Assembly (NCBI GenBank): GCA_020849105.1
Contig: JADLGW010000015.1
Coordinates: 1 to 64,000 of the forward strand
Origin: Phycisphaerales bacterium
GTDB lineage: Bacteria; Planctomycetota; Phycisphaerae; Phycisphaerales; UBA1924
Direction of reading: 5' to 3'
DNA length: 64,000 bases
This document shows positions 62,139 through 64,000 of the stretch, in pieces; position 1 is the first letter of the stretch; every line of letters starts with the position of its first letter. A program made the position numbers and the translations under genes. A model generated the notes under the pieces. The model saw nothing but the letters and a program-made list of their open reading frames with translations. It did not search any database and had not been told where the DNA came from.

Positions 62139-62930
62139 ATGACCGGAATGCCCGCCGCCGCATGGATCGCGATCTCGCTCGCCTTGATTGCCGGGTTCGG
62201 TGAGGTGTGCCGGCGGTTGCTGCGGAACCCCCGCGGCGACGTGGAAACAGGGGTTTTCTGGCACTTGTCGCGGGCGTACGCGGTGCTGGTGCACCACCTG
62301 CGGGTGGCGGGTCGGGAACACGTCCCCCCCGGACGGCTCGTGGGGCCGCTGATCGTGGTTGCCAACCACGCCTCGGGTGTGGACCCGGTCCTGGTGCAGG
62401 CCGCGTGCGAGTTTGAGATTCGGTGGCTGATGTCGCAGGACATGCGCCTGCCCGCGGCGGAGGCGTTTTGGCAATGGAGCGGGGTGATCTTCGTCGGCGA
62501 AGGGACGGCCGGGTCGGCCGGAACTCGGGAGGCGTTGCGGCACCTGAAGCGGGGCGGGGTGCTGGGGATCTTTCCGGAGGGCGGGATCGAGCGGCCGGCG
62601 CGGATGATCAAGCCCTTTCTGCCCGGGGTGGGATACATCGTGAAGCGATCCGGAGCGCCGGTGCTCCCGTTTGTCCTGACGGGCGTTCCGGAGGTCGAAC
62701 CGGCGTGGAACGCGCTGCGGACGCCGAGCCACTCGCGGGTGGCCGTGCAGCCGCGGATCGACTACGCGCGAACCGGGCTGGACGCGGAAGGGATCGTGGC
62801 GGACCTTCGGCGGCGGTTCATGGAGTGGACGGGCTGGCCGGCCAACGACGAAGGCGCGCCGGCTGAGGAACCGCCCAAGCCGATGCCGTTCCCCCGCGCG
62901 GAGACGCGGCTCCGTCGCGCCGGTGCGTGA
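62139..62930 (+). CDS. PlsC-type 1-acyl-glycerol-3-phosphate acyltransferase family
   Basis: This protein of about 263 residues has the acyltransferase motifs NHASGVD (block I, NHxxxxD) and GIFPEGGIERP (block III), with one N-terminal membrane helix (AAAWIAISLALIAGFGEV). It probably adds an acyl chain in phospholipid synthesis. ATG 62139 is chosen; TTG 62130 and ATG 62148 are alternatives. It converges with recA across a 33-bp gap. Confidence 0.88.
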   Translation: MTGMPAAAWIAISLALIAGFGEVCRRLLRNPRGDVETGVFWHLSRAYAVLVHHLRVAGREHVPPGRLVGPLIVVANHASGVDPVLVQAACEFEIRWLMSQDMRLPAAEAFWQWSGVIFVGEGTAGSAGTREALRHLKRGGVLGIFPEGGIERPARMIKPFLPGVGYIVKRSGAPVLPFVLTGVPEVEPAWNALRTPSHSRVAVQPRIDYARTGLDAEGIVADLRRRFMEWTGWPANDEGAPAEEPPKPMPFPRAETRLRRAGA

Positions 62931-62963
62931 TCCGGAGCGGGACGCCCCCGGCTCCGGGTTGAC

Positions 62964-64000
62964 CTAATCCACCTCGGCTGTGGGCTCCATTGTTTTCGCC
63001 GGCTTCGGGGCCTTGGCCGCGAGGACGGCGCGGCGGACCTCCTCGAACAGGTCCGGGTTCTCCTTCAGGAACTTCTTGGCGTTCTCGCGCCCTTGCCCCA
63101 GGCGGATCTCGCCGAAGGAGTACCACGCGCCGCTCTTCTCGACGATATTTGCCTCCGACCCCAGGTCGATCAGGTCGCCTGTGGCGGAGATGCCCTCGTC
63201 GAACATGATGTCGAACTCCGCCTCGCGGAAGGGCGGGGCGACCTTGTTCTTCACGACGCGCCCGCGGGTCCGGGCGCCCACGGTGATGTCGCCTTCCTTC
63301 AGGGCGCCGGTGCGGCGGACGTCGATGCGGACCGACGAGTAGAACTTCAGGGCCCGGCCGCCCGGCGTGGTCTCCGGCGAGCCGTACATGACGCCGATCT
63401 TCTCGCGGATCTGGTTGATGAAGATGACGGTGCAACTGCTGCGGGCGATGACGCCGGTGAGTTTGCGCATCGCCTGGCTCATCAGGCGGGCCTGAAGGCC
63501 CACCACCGCGTCGCCCATCTCACCCTCGATCTCCGCCTTGGGGATGAGGGCCGCGACCGAGTCCACGACGATCAGGTCCACCGCGCTCGACCGAACCAGC
63601 AGTTCACAGATCTCCAGGGCCTGCTCGCCGCTGTCGGGCTGGCTCACCAGCAGGTCGTCGATGTTCACGCCGATCCGCCGGGCCCAGGAAGGGTCCAGCG
63701 CGTGCTCCGCGTCGATGAACGCGGCGACGCCGCCCGCCTTCTGGGCGTTGGCCGCCACCGTCAGGGCGAGTGTCGTCTTGCCGCTGGACTCCGGGCCGAA
63801 AACTTCCACGATGCGGCCGCGGGGGATGCCCTTGCCGCCGAGGGCCAGGTCCAGCGACAGGCAGCCGGTGCTGATCCCGGGGATCGCCAGGTACGCATCC
63901 TCGTCGAGTTTCATGATCGAGCCCTTGCCGAAGGTCTTCTCGATCTGCACGACGGTGCGCTGCAGGCTGGCCTGTTTTTCCTTGTCGGGCTGGTTGGCGG
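62964..64000 (-). CDS. recA: RecA recombinase (start outside the window)
   Basis: The reading frame continues through the right edge ([21 protein letters not shown]), so the first residues are missing. Walker A GPESSGKT, the [14 protein letters not shown] block, [18 protein letters not shown], loop [19 protein letters not shown]-type L2 region and [12 protein letters not shown] are all canonical. RecA forms filaments on single-stranded DNA for recombination and SOS induction. The apparent start at GTG 63950 is internal. The C-terminus ([16 protein letters not shown]) is short and acidic at the end. Confidence 0.98.
   Translation of the reverse strand, partial: ANQPDKEKQASLQRTVVQIEKTFGKGSIMKLDEDAYLAIPGISTGCLSLDLALGGKGIPRGRIVEVFGPESSGKTTLALTVAANAQKAGGVAAFIDAEHALDPSWARRIGVNIDDLLVSQPDSGEQALEICELLVRSSAVDLIVVDSVAALIPKAEIEGEMGDAVVGLQARLMSQAMRKLTGVIARSSCTVIFINQIREKIGVMYGSPETTPGGRALKFYSSVRIDVRRTGALKEGDITVGARTRGRVVKNKVAPPFREAEFDIMFDEGISATGDLIDLGSEANIVEKSGAWYSFGEIRLGQGRENAKKFLKENPDLFEEVRRAVLAAKAPKPAKTMEPTAEVD

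Overview
The window is high-GC bacterial DNA with densely packed genes. Many neighbours overlap by ATGA or GTGA. It most likely comes from a planctomycete of the class Phycisphaerae. The evidence is secreted proteins ending in a PEP-CTERM-like tail (a PGPG motif, a short hydrophobic stretch, then RRRR), dockerin-like calcium repeats of the type LTLADFGxFQTxFAL, repetitive beta-propeller exoproteins, small membrane proteins with zinc ribbons, and an RHS core fragment. This assignment is inferred from protein style, not from a marker tree.

Region 1 (1-6756) is a tandem array in which a secreted seven-repeat protein with a sorting tail alternates with a shorter protein lacking a signal peptide. 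It ends in a deletion fossil and a secreted astacin metalloprotease. Region 2 (6843-26000) is mostly housekeeping: tRNA-Gln, a DUF885 peptidase, a sugar dehydrogenase fused to FG-GAP repeats, a TlpA-like fusion, a folP operon with a lone ABC ATPase, a PTPS-family enzyme with the ExxHGH motif, ppk1, tadA-tatC, an ECF sigma/anti-sigma/PDZ cluster and a MoxR ATPase. Region 3 (26000-29700) has a 49-bp tandem repeat array, a heptamer repeat next to a broken signal peptide, and two secreted repeat proteins.

Region 4 (29700-41700) carries rsmA, an APH-type kinase, a small Hc1-like protein, a FabZ-like dehydratase, manA, gabD, rpsA with a clear terminator, an unknown secreted protein, an FkbM methyltransferase and a membrane coiled-coil protein. 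Region 5 (41860-54570) looks like a stress and metal island. It has a copper ATPase split from its metal-binding domain, then a ten-gene leftward cluster (DUF488, GAPDH, CMD/AhpD-like, transaldolase, FAD oxidoreductase, folE, DUF2934, CBS, degenerate HMA, small protein). Diverging from this cluster are a PAS histidine kinase, a LuxR-type regulator, a small protein, a glycine-rich stress protein and Dps.

Region 6 (54660-64000) has tRNA-Val, hppD, an AT-richer patch of remnants (zinc-ribbon fragment, RHS fragment, small membrane protein, transposase scrap), rarA carrying palindromic inserts, a cupredoxin-propeller-dockerin exoprotein, a PlsC-type acyltransferase and the start-truncated recA.

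Functional threads are: folate (folE, the PTPS-III-like gene and folP could cover three steps), extracellular repeat proteins and their sorting, copper and oxidative stress, and several families of small repeats, one of which sits inside a conserved coding sequence.
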